Part shown: positions 36,294 through 45,768 of the stretch, piece after piece
How the letters are laid out: each line of letters starts with the position of its first letter
Numbering within the stretch: the stretch's first letter is position 1
Assembly: GCA_963711705.1 (NCBI GenBank)
Contig: CAVQFM010000012.1
Coordinates: 248,001 to 312,000 of the forward strand
Reading direction: 5' to 3'
Length of the DNA stretch: 64,000 bases
Origin: RYN-230 sp963711705
GTDB lineage: Bacteria > Actinomycetota > Actinomycetes > Streptosporangiales > Streptosporangiaceae
Made by a program: the position numbers and the translations under genes
The notes under the pieces: generated by a model
Seen by the model: only the letters and a program-made list of their open reading frames with translations
Told to the model about the DNA's origin: nothing
Databases searched by the model: none

Positions 36294-37901
36294 GTGGTCC
36301 GCTCGGTAGGTATGCCCGCCGAGCGGGCCCCGGCGGTACTCCGGGGTGGCCGCGGGCTCGCGCTGACCGTGCTGGTCACGGTGCTGTTCCTGACCTTCCT
36401 GGACAACACGATCGTCAGCGTGGCGCTAGGCAGCGTGCAGACCGACCTGCAGGCCGGGGTCAGCGAGCTGCAATGGGTGGTCAGCGCGTACGCGCTGACC
36501 TTCGCCGGCGCCATGCTGGCGTTCGGCATGGTCGGCGACGAGTTCGGCCGCAAGCGGGTGATGCTGATCGGGGTGGGCATCTTCTGCGCCGGGTCCGTCC
36601 TGTCCGCGGTCGCCCCGAACATCCAGCTGGTGATCGCCGGCCGGGCGGTGATGGGGCTGGGCGCGGCGGCCAGTGAGCCGGGCACCCTGTCCATGCTCCG
36701 CCACCTGTACACCGAGGAGCGCAGCCGGACCCGGGCGCTGGGCGTCTGGACGGCCGTGGCCGGCCTGGCCCTGGCGGCCGGGCCGGTCGTCGGCGGGGCA
36801 CTGGTCGGCGTGTGGAGCTGGCGGGGCATCTTCTGGTTCAACCTGTTCTTCGGCCTGGCCGCGCTGATCGCCTGCCAGCTGGTGCTGCCGGAAAACTCGG
36901 ACCCCGACGCGCACCGGGTGGACATCGCCGGCGCCGTGCTCGGTGCGGCCGCGCTGACCGCGCTGATCTTCGCGGTCATCGATGCGGAGAGCGCCGGCTT
37001 CGGCGCGCCCAGCGTGATCGTGCTGCTGTGCCTGAGCGCGCTGGCGGGCGCCGCGTTCTTCTGGTGGGAGAGCCGCGCCGCGCACCCGCTGCTGGATCTG
37101 AAGTTCCTGCGCGTGCCGCGCTTCCTCACCGCCAACGTGGTCGCGTTCTGCGCCTATTTCGCGACGTTCGCGGTGTTCTTCTTCACCGCGCTGTACCTCG
37201 AAGAGGTGGTCGGCGACAGCGGGTATGAGCTCGCGCTCATCTTCCTGCCGATGACGGCGCTGATGATCCTGGCTTCCCTGCTGGCCGGCCGGTGGACCGA
37301 CCCGGCCGCGCCGCGCTGGTCGATCTTCCTCGGCTGCCTGCTGTTCGGCGCGGGCCTGCTGCTGACCACGCTCACCCTCAACCCGGACCCGGCCTACCTG
37401 CCGCTGGCCGCCGCCCTCGCGCTGACCGGCATCGGCATCGGCGCCACCGTGGTGCCGATCACCTCGGCCGCGCTGTCCGCGGTCCCCGCCGCGCGCTCGG
37501 GCATGGCCGCCTCGGCCACCAACACCAGCCGGGAGATCGGCGCGGTGACCGGCGTCGCCGTGCTCGGCGCGCTGGTCAACTCGCAGCTGCACGCCAGCCT
37601 GACCAGCCGGCTCCAGCACCTGGGCATCCCGGCCAACTTCCAGGCGATCGTGATCCACGCGGTGGAGACCGGCGGGGTCCCGGCTAACGGCAACTCCCCG
37701 GGCTCGGCCGGCTCGGCCGGGGCCGGCCAGGGCAAGCTGGTCCAGGAGGTCATCCACGCGGCGTACAACGCGTTCTACACGGGACTGCACGCCGCGCTGC
37801 TGCTCGCCGCGATCCTGGTGCTGGCCGCCGGGGTGTTCACGTTCGTGCTGCTCAGCCGGTCCAAGGCGGCTGCCGGCGAGCAGGCCGCCAGCGGCCGGTA
37901 G
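36294..37901 (+). CDS. MFS drug exporter, DHA2 (EmrB/QacA) family
   Basis: 535-residue proton-driven efflux pump with about 14 membrane helices. The first helix carries LTFLDNTIVSVALGSVQ, matching the DHA2 motif with an Asp in the first helix. Motif A appears as GDEFGRKRVMLIG. RAVMGLGAAASEPGTLSML and GPVVGGALVGVWSWRGIFWFN (motif C and the following loop) are clear. Start is GTG 36294 or ATG 36312. Probably in an operon with the lipoprotein upstream. Substrate unknown; no regulator is adjacent. Confidence 0.92.
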   Translation: MVRSVGMPAERAPAVLRGGRGLALTVLVTVLFLTFLDNTIVSVALGSVQTDLQAGVSELQWVVSAYALTFAGAMLAFGMVGDEFGRKRVMLIGVGIFCAGSVLSAVAPNIQLVIAGRAVMGLGAAASEPGTLSMLRHLYTEERSRTRALGVWTAVAGLALAAGPVVGGALVGVWSWRGIFWFNLFFGLAALIACQLVLPENSDPDAHRVDIAGAVLGAAALTALIFAVIDAESAGFGAPSVIVLLCLSALAGAAFFWWESRAAHPLLDLKFLRVPRFLTANVVAFCAYFATFAVFFFTALYLEEVVGDSGYELALIFLPMTALMILASLLAGRWTDPAAPRWSIFLGCLLFGAGLLLTTLTLNPDPAYLPLAAALALTGIGIGATVVPITSAALSAVPAARSGMAASATNTSREIGAVTGVAVLGALVNSQLHASLTSRLQHLGIPANFQAIVIHAVETGGVPANGNSPGSAGSAGAGQGKLVQEVIHAAYNAFYTGLHAALLLAAILVLAAGVFTFVLLSRSKAAAGEQAASGR

Positions 37902-37970
37902 CGCCTCACCCGCCGGGGGTGATGCCGTTGATGCCGGCCTGGCTGATTCTTGGCCCGCCCGGCGGCGCCA

Positions 37971-38213
37971 TCAGCCCGGCGGGGGCTGCTCGCTGGCCGG
38001 GCTGTCCTGCTGCTGCACCCGCCGCACCTCCAGCACCTGCACGCCCAGGAGCTCCAGCCGGGCGAGCAGGCCCTGCAGGGCCGCCTGGTCCTGCAGCTTC
38101 CCATGGACCAGGGTGCCGACCGGCTCGACCGTGGCGTCAAGCTTCTCGAAGTCGAGCAGAGCTTCGGGTGGCAGGACGCCCACTACTCGGATCTCGTAGT
38201 AGGACGATGTCAT
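37971..38213 (-). CDS. Small conserved protein, divergent partner of a STAND-LuxR regulator (copy 2)
   Basis: 80 residues from ATG 38213, with GGGGG upstream. Related to the product of 5618-5866: YEIRVVGVL, then F, GTLVHGKL, DQAALQGLLARLELLG and LEVRR correspond to YLIRIKGHL, ETVLTGML, RPGLHGVLAEIEALG and LEVRQ there. The C-terminus is Gln/Ser/Pro-rich and variable. Divergent from the STAND-LuxR gene at 38446 with a palindromic site between. The repeated pairing of the same small protein with the same regulator type is the main clue to function. I infer it senses for, or is controlled by, that regulator. Confidence 0.78.
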   Translation of the reverse strand: MTSSYYEIRVVGVLPPEALLDFEKLDATVEPVGTLVHGKLQDQAALQGLLARLELLGVQVLEVRRVQQQDSPASEQPPPG

Positions 38214-38325
38214 AGCAGGCCCCCGGCGGATCACGTTGGCAGTGCTGAAACTCCACCGTGCCGCGTCGCCGCCCGCCGCGCCCCACTCATCGCGGGTGAC
38301 TTCCTCACCCTGGTGATATCGGCCG

Positions 38326-38346
38326 AGGGTGATGTTGCATCACCCT
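38326..38346. promoter_or_regulatory. 21-bp palindrome between small protein and LuxR regulator
   Basis: AGGGTGATG (38326-38334) and CATCACCCT (38338-38346) are perfect inverted arms around TTG. The half-site recurs as CACCCTGGTGAT near 38307-38318 and AGGGTG near 38369-38374. Position 100 bases from the LuxR start and 113 from the small gene suits an operator for one or both. Confidence 0.55.
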
Positions 38347-38445
38347 GATCCGGGCCACACCTTAGGTACAGGGTGCGGATGACTATGCCCGCAGCCAGCC
38401 CGGCGGGCCCGCCGTGGCTGGCACCAGCGGCCGCGGGCGGAACAG

Positions 38446-41118
38446 GTGGGACCGGTGGTGGCCACGGCCAGCGTGGGCGGGACGGACGACCCCGTCCTGC
38501 TGTCCAAGATCACCATGCCGGGCGTGCCCGCCTGGGCGGTCCCGCGCGCGCGCATCGACGATCTCCTCGCCGCGGGCACGCAGGGCCCGCTGACATCGGT
38601 CACCGGCCCGCCCGGGGCGGGCAAGACGATGGCCATCACGCTGTGGGCGGCCGCCCACGCCGCGGCCCGCCCGCTGGCCTGGGTCACCCTCGACGACTAC
38701 GACAACGACCCGGGGATCTTCTGGTCCTACGTGCTGGCCGCGCTGGGCCGGGCGGGTGCTGCTGTCCCGGCGCTGCCGCCGGCCGCCCGTGGCGACGTGG
38801 ACCACTCGTTCCTGCTCCAGCTGGCCGCGGTGCTGGCCACCCAGGACCCGCCGGTGCTGCTGGTGCTCGACGACCTGCACGTGCTGGCCGGGCCGGCCGT
38901 GCTGGACGGGCTGGCCTACGTGCTGCGCAACGCGCGGCCCGGGCTGCGCCTGGTGTCGACGTCGCGGATGGACCCACTGCTGCCCCTGCACCGCTACCGG
39001 CTGGCTGGTGAGCTCACCGAGGTGCGGGCCGACCACCTCGCGTTCACCGTCCCCGAGGCGGCCCAGCTGCTGGCCCAGCACCAGGTCACCCTGCTCGGCC
39101 CGGACCTGGAACGCCTCACCCGGCACGCCGAGGGGTGGGCGGCGGGCATCCGGCTGGCGGCCATGTCCCTGGACGGGCACCCCGACCCGGCGCAGTTCAT
39201 CAAGGAATTCGGCAACGAGGACAGCGCCATCACCGGGTACCTGGTCGACGAGGTGCTCGGCGCCCAGCCCCCGGCCACCCGGAAGCTGCTGCTGCGGACC
39301 AGCATCCTGGACCGGGTCAGCGCCGACCTGGCTGACGAGCTGACCGACGACGGGCAGGCCGGGTCGCTGCTGCCCGGGGTGGCCCAGACGAACGCGTTCG
39401 TGCAGCCCGTCGGCCATGGCTGGTACCGGTATCACGCGCTGTTCGGCGCCGCCCTGCGGCTGAAGCTGCGCCGGGAGAACCCCGGCCGGGTGGCGGACCT
39501 GCACCGGCGGGCCGCGCAGTGGTTCCGGCGCAACGGCTGGCTCAGTGAGGCGGTACGGCATGCTGGCGATTCCGGTGACTGGCCGCTCGCGGCGCGCATG
39601 GTCCTGGATGAGCTCGCGGTCGGCCGGCTGCTCGAACCGCAGGCCAGCGAACCGCTGACCGAGGCGTTCCAGCGCATGCCGCCGGGCGAGGTGCTCACCG
39701 ACCTGCAGCCGCTGCTGGTCCGGGCCGCGCTGGAGCTGTCCGGCGCCGGGAGCCAGCCAGATGACACGTCGCTGGGCGCAGCCGAGGATCTGCTCGGGAA
39801 GCTGCCGGCCAGTGCCGAAGTCCCGGCCCGGCTGGCCGCCGCGCTGATCCGGCTGACGCTGTCCCGGCGCACCGGCGACCAGGACGCCGCGACCGGGGCG
39901 GCCGCCCGGGCCCGGGGCCTGCTGGCCGCGCTGCCCGGCCAGGCGCTGGCCCGGCACCCGGGGATGCACGCCCAGGTCCTCAGCGGGTACGCCGCCACCC
40001 AGCTGTGGGCAGGCCAGGTGGACGCGGCCACGACCACGTTGCACGACGCGCTCAGCGCGGCCGCCGGTGCCGCTGACGCGGCGCAGGAACGGGCCGACTG
40101 CCGCGGGCTGCTCGCGCTGGCCGAGGCCCTGCGCGGGCGGCTGAGCTGCGCCGCGGAGCTGGCCAGCGAGCCGGCCGGTGGTGACGGCGGCGAACCGGCC
40201 GCGTTGTCCAGCCCCGCCGCCCACGTCGCGCTGGCCCAGGCCCAGCTGTCCCGGGGCGAGCTGAAACGCGCCCGTGGCCAGCTGAAACTGGCCAGTACGG
40301 GGCTGCGCGCGCGCCCGGACATGCTGATCCACGCCCTCGCATGCCTGGTCGCCGCGCAGGGCGGGCTGGCCGAAGGCCGCCCCCGGGTGACCGCGGACAT
40401 GGCCGCCCGGGCCCGTGCGGGCTGGTCCGTGCCGCTCTGGCTGGAGCACCGGCTGGCCATCATCGAGTCGCGGGCCTGCGCCGCCGCGGGCGATGCCGAC
40501 GCCGCGATCGACTGGGCCAGCCGCGCCGACCCGGAAACCCGGCTCGACGCGGCGGCGGCGCTGGCTCATGCCTGGCTGGCGGCCGGGAACACCAGGGCCG
40601 CCCGGCAGGCGCTGGCCAGCGGCCCGGCCGGCTCAGCCCAGGCCCCGGACGAAGCCCGGCTGGCGGCGTGGCTGGCCGATGCCCGGCTCAGCTACTGCAC
40701 CGGGGACCGGTCCCGGGGCCGCAGGTCACTCGGGCACGCGCTGCGGCTGGCCCGCGCCGAGCAGCTCCGGCTGCCATTCGTCCTGGAACAGGGCTGGCTG
40801 CGGCCGGTGCTGCGGCGGGATCCGGAACTGGCTCAGGGCTACCGCCAGCTGCTCGGCGCCGGCCTGCTCAGCCCGGGCCCGGCCGGCCAGCCGTCCGCCG
40901 CGGCGGAGACGGCGCCACTCATCGTGGAGCAGCTCAGCGACCGGGAACGGGAGGTCCTGCAGCACCTGTCCGCGATGCTGAGCACCGCGGAGATCGCGGC
41001 TGAGATGTACATCTCGGTGAACACCGTGAAGACACATCTCAAGAGCATCTACCGCAAGCTGGCCGCCGCCCACCGCAACGAGGCGGTCCGCCGGGCCCGG
41101 CTGCTCGAACTGCTCTAG
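38446..41118 (+). CDS. STAND-type LuxR family transcriptional regulator (second module)
   Basis: 890 residues, same architecture as the 6037-8700 product. Walker A (GPPGAGKTM) is at residues 54-62 and Walker B (VLLVLDDLHVL) near 137-147. A winged-helix stretch (WYRYHALFGAALRLKLR) is followed by a long TPR-like helical region and a C-terminal LuxR helix-turn-helix with LSDREREVLQHL and MYISVNTVKTHLKSIYRKL. The GTG at 38446 is the likeliest start; the region before it has no better option. Divergent from its small partner protein, and convergent with the next LuxR gene over a 10-base gap. Inducer and targets unknown. Confidence 0.9.
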   Translation: MGPVVATASVGGTDDPVLLSKITMPGVPAWAVPRARIDDLLAAGTQGPLTSVTGPPGAGKTMAITLWAAAHAAARPLAWVTLDDYDNDPGIFWSYVLAALGRAGAAVPALPPAARGDVDHSFLLQLAAVLATQDPPVLLVLDDLHVLAGPAVLDGLAYVLRNARPGLRLVSTSRMDPLLPLHRYRLAGELTEVRADHLAFTVPEAAQLLAQHQVTLLGPDLERLTRHAEGWAAGIRLAAMSLDGHPDPAQFIKEFGNEDSAITGYLVDEVLGAQPPATRKLLLRTSILDRVSADLADELTDDGQAGSLLPGVAQTNAFVQPVGHGWYRYHALFGAALRLKLRRENPGRVADLHRRAAQWFRRNGWLSEAVRHAGDSGDWPLAARMVLDELAVGRLLEPQASEPLTEAFQRMPPGEVLTDLQPLLVRAALELSGAGSQPDDTSLGAAEDLLGKLPASAEVPARLAAALIRLTLSRRTGDQDAATGAAARARGLLAALPGQALARHPGMHAQVLSGYAATQLWAGQVDAATTTLHDALSAAAGAADAAQERADCRGLLALAEALRGRLSCAAELASEPAGGDGGEPAALSSPAAHVALAQAQLSRGELKRARGQLKLASTGLRARPDMLIHALACLVAAQGGLAEGRPRVTADMAARARAGWSVPLWLEHRLAIIESRACAAAGDADAAIDWASRADPETRLDAAAALAHAWLAAGNTRAARQALASGPAGSAQAPDEARLAAWLADARLSYCTGDRSRGRRSLGHALRLARAEQLRLPFVLEQGWLRPVLRRDPELAQGYRQLLGAGLLSPGPAGQPSAAAETAPLIVEQLSDREREVLQHLSAMLSTAEIAAEMYISVNTVKTHLKSIYRKLAAAHRNEAVRRARLLELL

Positions 41119-41128
41119 GGTTCCAGCG

Positions 41129-43435
41129 TCACAGGATGCCCAGCTCGCGCCCGCGCCGGACCGCGTCGTGCCGGGACGAGACGCCGAGTTTGCGGTAGAT
41201 GGCCTGGGCATGGGTCTTGACCGTGTTCGGTGACACGAACAGCTCCTGGCCGATCTCGCGCAGGGACAGCGTGCCGCGCAGCAACCGGAGCACCGCGATC
41301 TCCCGCTCGGTGAGCGGGTCCGCGCCCGCCGCCCGCCGGGCCGGGGCCAGCTGCCGCTTCAGCCGCCCGAGCCGGCCGTGCAGGAACTCCGCGCCGTCCG
41401 GGAACATGTCGAGCAGCGTGGCCGCCTCGGTGGTGGCGTCCCGGGCGCCGGCCGCGTCGTCCAGGTCCACCAGCACCTGTGCCAGGCGCAGCAGGGCCTC
41501 GACGGTGATCCACGGGTTGATCCCGGGCGTGGTGCGGCGGAACCGGGCCGCGTGCCGCAGCTCACTCCTGGCTTCCTTGAGCCGGCCCTCGGCCGCATAG
41601 ACCGCCCCGGAAGCGATGAAGGCCACGGCGCTGTGCGGTGTGCCGCTCAGCCCGGCGCGGACCGCGCCGCGGCGGGCCATCGCGGCCAGATCCCGGGCCC
41701 GGGCCTGCTGGCCCAGTTCCACATCGGCCAGGGCCAGCGCGGCGCAGGCGAGGACGCCGGCCAGCGTGCTGGGCGGCTCGCTGGCGGCTGCTTCGGCCAG
41801 CGGCCCGGCGGCGGCCTCGAGGTCCCCCGCGAGGTACAGGCTGAATCCGTGCGCCGCCCGGGCCAGCGCGTACCAGGCCGTGCCGGGCCTGGTTTCCAGC
41901 CCGGCCGCGGTGCTCGCGCATTCGCGCATGATGTGCAGGCCCTCGAACCCGTACACCCCGCGCAGCAGCGCCGCCGAGGTGCGCAGCGATCCGATGCCAT
42001 CCGGCAGCGGCCCGGCCGGCGGGGCCGCCTCGATCACCGGCAGCCAGTGCCGCACCGGTTCCGGCTCGCCGGACAGCGCGCCGACCCAGGCCGCGCAGTG
42101 CGCGGCCACCGGGCTGGCGGCGATCTGCCGCTCGGTGAGCGAGTCCAGCCAGCTGCGCACCTCGGCGGACCGGCCGTCGTTCAGGTAGCCGTACCAGTGC
42201 CGGGCGATCAGCTCGACCGCACCGGCCGCGTCCCCCGCGGCCAGCGAGTGCTGGATCGCCTCCCCGGCGCAGCCGGCCACCCGGTACCAGGCGGCCGCCC
42301 GTTGGTGCAGCGCGGGTGTGAGCGCCGGTTCGGCTGTGACCAGCTCGGTGCGCAGGACCTGGGCGAAGAGATGGTGGTAGCGGTACCACTGCCGGACCTC
42401 ATCGAGCGGGACGACGAAAATGTTCTCCCGCTCCAGCACGTCGATGATCTCCGCGGCATCATCCCGCCCGGTCACCGCGTTGCACAGCGGCGCGCTGAAC
42501 CGGTCCAGGACCGCGGTCTGGGTGAGGAACTGGCGAATCCCGGCGGGCAGCTGGCTGAGTACCTCCTCGGCCAGGAAGTCGGCGATGAACCGGTTGTCCC
42601 CGGTGAATTCGCGCACGAAGTCGGTGGGTGCGGGCTGCCCGCGCAGGGCGAGCGCGGCCAGCTGGATCCCGGCTGGCCAGCCCTCGGTCCGCTCAACCAG
42701 GCCGGCCAGGTCAGGCTCGCTCAGCTGGACACCGGACACGGCCCGGGTGAACGGGGCGGCGTCCGGCGCGGTGAAGCGCAGCTCGGGCATCCGGATCTCG
42801 ATCAGGTCACCAGCCGCCCGGAGCCGGGCCAGCGGCAGCGGTGGATCGGCCCGGCTGATCACCACCAGCAGCAGGGACGGCGGGAGGTGTGCCAGCAGGG
42901 CCGCGATCTGCTCGTGGCAGGCTGGCTCGCGGATCAGCTGGTAGTCATCGAGCACCAGCACGATCTGTCCCGGGAGCGCGGCCAGCGCGTTGATCAGCAT
43001 CGGCAGCACGGTGCCGGCCAGGTCGGGGGCGGGCACGCACAGCGCCTGCCGGATGTCCTCGCCGTCGAGGCCGGGGCAGGCCCGGTGCAGCGCGGACACC
43101 AGGTGCCAGCACAGCCGGGCCGGGTCGTCGTCGCCCGGATCGAGGGACAGCCAGGCGAACGGCCGGTGCTCGGCCGGGCTGGCCCGCCACTGGGCCACCA
43201 GGGTGGTCTTGCCGAACCCAGCCGGGGCACCGACCAGCACCAGCTTGGCGGCACCGGCCGTGACCAGCCGCTGGACCAGCGCGTCCCGCGGCACCCACTC
43301 CGCGCGCGCCGCCGGCGGGTGCAGCTTCGTCTCGACCGTGACCTCGAAGCCGGTCCCGGGCAGCGCCGGATCGGCGACCGCGCGCAGCGCGCGTCCCGGC
43401 CGCCGGTTCTGCGGAGCGTACGCACCCCCCGGCAC
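41129..43435 (-). CDS. STAND-type LuxR family transcriptional regulator (third)
   Basis: 768 residues, closer in length and motifs to MalT than the other two. The N-terminal segment ETKLHPPAARAEWVPRDALVQRL is typical of MalT/AlkS-like proteins. Walker A GAPAGFGKTT is at residues 69-78 and Walker B IVLVLDDYQLI near 160-170. The C-terminal LuxR domain shows PLTEREIAVLRLLRGTLSLREIG and VSPNTVKTHAQAIYRKLGV. It is divergent from the membrane protein gene at 43647 and has no small partner gene of the type seen with the other two. Target unknown. Confidence 0.91.
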   Translation of the reverse strand: MPGGAYAPQNRRPGRALRAVADPALPGTGFEVTVETKLHPPAARAEWVPRDALVQRLVTAGAAKLVLVGAPAGFGKTTLVAQWRASPAEHRPFAWLSLDPGDDDPARLCWHLVSALHRACPGLDGEDIRQALCVPAPDLAGTVLPMLINALAALPGQIVLVLDDYQLIREPACHEQIAALLAHLPPSLLLVVISRADPPLPLARLRAAGDLIEIRMPELRFTAPDAAPFTRAVSGVQLSEPDLAGLVERTEGWPAGIQLAALALRGQPAPTDFVREFTGDNRFIADFLAEEVLSQLPAGIRQFLTQTAVLDRFSAPLCNAVTGRDDAAEIIDVLERENIFVVPLDEVRQWYRYHHLFAQVLRTELVTAEPALTPALHQRAAAWYRVAGCAGEAIQHSLAAGDAAGAVELIARHWYGYLNDGRSAEVRSWLDSLTERQIAASPVAAHCAAWVGALSGEPEPVRHWLPVIEAAPPAGPLPDGIGSLRTSAALLRGVYGFEGLHIMRECASTAAGLETRPGTAWYALARAAHGFSLYLAGDLEAAAGPLAEAAASEPPSTLAGVLACAALALADVELGQQARARDLAAMARRGAVRAGLSGTPHSAVAFIASGAVYAAEGRLKEARSELRHAARFRRTTPGINPWITVEALLRLAQVLVDLDDAAGARDATTEAATLLDMFPDGAEFLHGRLGRLKRQLAPARRAAGADPLTEREIAVLRLLRGTLSLREIGQELFVSPNTVKTHAQAIYRKLGVSSRHDAVRRGRELGIL

Positions 43436-43646
43436 GTGCTCACTATCCGCCGGGATGCCGGGGCCTGCCCAGTGCCGATGGTCCTAACCCGGGCAATCTC
43501 TGACATTCGCCCCAGCAAAACGCTCCCGTCACCGGGGCCAGGCCCCCGGAAACCGGGCTGTCGCCGGCCCGATCGGTCCGGTTACGCTGCAACGAAACGT
43601 GCGCGGCCGCAGCGGCGGCGCACGGGCAGATCGGTAGGTGACGGCC

Positions 43647-44282
43647 ATGCCTGCTGCCGCCTCTTCCGCCAGCATCGGGGCGATGGGCCTCGGCACGCTG
43701 TTCACCTGGCTGTTCACCATCAGCCTGGGCGGCTACATGCTGCGTTCCGTGGTCCGGCACGGTGGCCTGCGCCGGCAGCGGGCGGTCCGGGACGGGCTGC
43801 ACCCGGGCGTGCTGATCGGCCACTTCAGCCTGGCCCTCACGGGCTTCGCCGTCTGGGCCAGTTATGTGCTCACCGGGTGGGACGCGCTGGCCTGGCTGGC
43901 CGTGGGCCTGCTGGCCCCGACGATCGGGCTCGGTATCTGCACGGTGACGCTGTGGACCCCCTATCCACGCTCCCCCGCGCCGGGCGCGGCCGGTCCCGCC
44001 GCCACCGGCGCGGCCGGCCCGGTCGCGCCGCCGCCCGCGGCCGGCCCGGCCCGGGCGGCCGCGCGGCGCGGCCGGACCACCGACGCGATGCTCGAACGCG
44101 CGATGACCGACGACGCGCTGGCCGCCCGGCTGATCGAGGACGTGATCGCCAGCCTGCCCGCGCAGCTGCCGGGCCGCCGCCGGCCCCGGGCCTACCCGGT
44201 GGCCGTCATCCCGTTCGGTCACGGGCTGGCCGCGGTGACCACGTTCACCCTGGCCGTGCTGACCGCGACGGGCGCCCGGTGA
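43647..44282 (+). CDS. Membrane protein of unknown function (paralogue of 33365-33901)
   Basis: About 211 residues from ATG 43647 (GGTAGG upstream). One N-terminal helix is followed by two central helices after HPGVLIGHFS, an Ala/Pro/Gly-rich basic linker, a helical segment (TTDAMLERAMTDDALAARLIEDV) and a final helix with FGHGLAAVTTFTLAVLTATG. The final helix closely matches HGLAASTTFLLAVLTAL of the earlier protein. Both keep a His before the last helix and an HP motif before the central pair, suggesting a conserved functional core. It sits between the third LuxR gene (divergent) and lysA. Function unknown. Confidence 0.7.
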   Translation: MPAAASSASIGAMGLGTLFTWLFTISLGGYMLRSVVRHGGLRRQRAVRDGLHPGVLIGHFSLALTGFAVWASYVLTGWDALAWLAVGLLAPTIGLGICTVTLWTPYPRSPAPGAAGPAATGAAGPVAPPPAAGPARAAARRGRTTDAMLERAMTDDALAARLIEDVIASLPAQLPGRRRPRAYPVAVIPFGHGLAAVTTFTLAVLTATGAR

Positions 44283-44465
44283 GTTACCTGTTCCGGCCGG
44301 CGGCCGGTTTGACTCGCACCTGCTAGTCCCCCGGACAGCAGCTGACGCCACACCCCGGGCAGGGTGGGGCAGCCGGGGGCACCTATCGTTCGGGAGAATG
44401 GTCGTGGCCTGCCGGCTCAGGTGACGGTCCTGACCCGGCGCCCTATCGCCCAGGAGGCTGCTGCT

Positions 44466-45746
44466 GTGCCTGCCGAGACGTCTGCCGCGCCCGCCGCGGA
44501 CCTGCTGGGGCTGTTCCCGCCCGGCTCACGGGTGGACCCGGACGGTGAGCTGGTGGTGGGCGGATGCCGGCTCACTGACCTGGCCGCGGCCTGGGGCACC
44601 CCGCTGTACGTGGTCGCCGAGGCGGCCGTCCGGGACCAGGTCCGCCGGTTCCGGCGGGCGCTGGACGCGAACTGGCCGCGGGCCCGGATGGTGTTCGCGT
44701 CCAAGGCCTTCCCATGCACCGCCGGGTACCGGCTGATGGCCGAGGAAGGCATCGGGGTGGACGTGGCCGGGGCGGGCGAGCTGGCCATGGCGCTGGCCGG
44801 CGGGGTGGACCCGGCCCGCATCGTGCTGCACGGGAACGCCAAGACCCGGGCGGAACTGCGGATGGCGCTGGACGCCGGGGTCGGCCTGATCGTGATCGAC
44901 AACACCGACGACATCGACCGGCTGGAGGAACTGGCCCCCGCCGGGCAGCGGGTGCTGGTCCGGGTGATTCCCGGGGTCCGGCCGGATACCTACGACGCGG
45001 TGGCCACCGGCCAGGCCGGGTCGAAGTTCGGCCTGCCCATCCCGGCGGCCCGGGCCGCCATCGACCGGCTGCGGCGCAGCCACCGGCTCCGGCTGGACGG
45101 CCTGCACGTGCACATCGGCTCGCAGATCATGTCGGCCGAGCCGTACGCCCGGGCCATCGAGGCAGTGGCCGGGCTCGGCCAGTTCCCGGTGTACAACCTC
45201 GGCGGCGGGCTGGGCGTGCGGTACACCTACACCGATCAGCCGCCCAGCCCGGAGGACTGGGTCGGGGCCCTGGCCAGTGCGGCCCGGCAGTACCTCCCGG
45301 CCAGTGCGGAACTGATCATCGAGCCGGGGCGCACCTTGGTCGGCCCGTTCGGGGTCACGCTCTACCGGGTGATCTCGGTGAAAGGCGATGATCCGTGCTT
45401 CGTGGCCGTGGACGGCGGGATGGGCGACAACCTGGACGTCGCGCTGTACGGCCAGCGGTTCGAGGCCACGATCACCAGCCGGGTCGGCGGCGGCCACCCG
45501 GCCGAGCTGGTCGGCCGGCACTGCGAGTCGGGCGACCGGCTGATCAGCGGGGCCGTGCTGCGCGATCCGCGGCCCGGCGACCTGCTGGCCATGGCGGCGA
45601 CCGGCGCCTACTGCTTCACGATGGCCAACAATTACAACGGGGCGCTGCGCCCGCCCGTGGTGTTCTGCCGCGATGGCCAGCCGCGCCTGGTGGTCCGCCG
45701 GGAGACGCTCACCGACCTGATGTCCCGGGACGTCCTCCCGGGCTGA
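44466..45746 (+). CDS. lysA: Diaminopimelate decarboxylase-like PLP enzyme
   Basis: Fold III PLP enzyme converting meso-diaminopimelate to L-lysine. The GTG at 44466 is chosen because AGGAGG lies 8 bases upstream, giving 426 residues. The PLP Lys is in VFASKAFPC, and HVHIGSQIMS, NLGGGLGVRY, IIEPGRTLVG, the CESGD segment (GRHCESGDRL) and MANNYNGALRPP complete the expected active site. In many actinobacteria lysA lies next to hom and thrC; here it is isolated, so it may be a second copy or a related decarboxylase. Function class is firm, pathway role likely. Confidence 0.9.
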   Translation: MPAETSAAPAADLLGLFPPGSRVDPDGELVVGGCRLTDLAAAWGTPLYVVAEAAVRDQVRRFRRALDANWPRARMVFASKAFPCTAGYRLMAEEGIGVDVAGAGELAMALAGGVDPARIVLHGNAKTRAELRMALDAGVGLIVIDNTDDIDRLEELAPAGQRVLVRVIPGVRPDTYDAVATGQAGSKFGLPIPAARAAIDRLRRSHRLRLDGLHVHIGSQIMSAEPYARAIEAVAGLGQFPVYNLGGGLGVRYTYTDQPPSPEDWVGALASAARQYLPASAELIIEPGRTLVGPFGVTLYRVISVKGDDPCFVAVDGGMGDNLDVALYGQRFEATITSRVGGGHPAELVGRHCESGDRLISGAVLRDPRPGDLLAMAATGAYCFTMANNYNGALRPPVVFCRDGQPRLVVRRETLTDLMSRDVLPG

Positions 45747-45768
45747 CGGCCCGGTGCTGGTCAGCGGT

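Noticed and set aside
38383..40569. 728-codon open frame opposite the second STAND-LuxR gene
   Set aside because: The plus strand has Walker A, Walker B and a LuxR domain; the minus product is a compositional shadow.
41378..44326. 982-codon open frame opposite the third LuxR gene
   Set aside because: It runs through the LuxR gene and the next gene without any domain; expected by chance where G/C at third positions removes stops.
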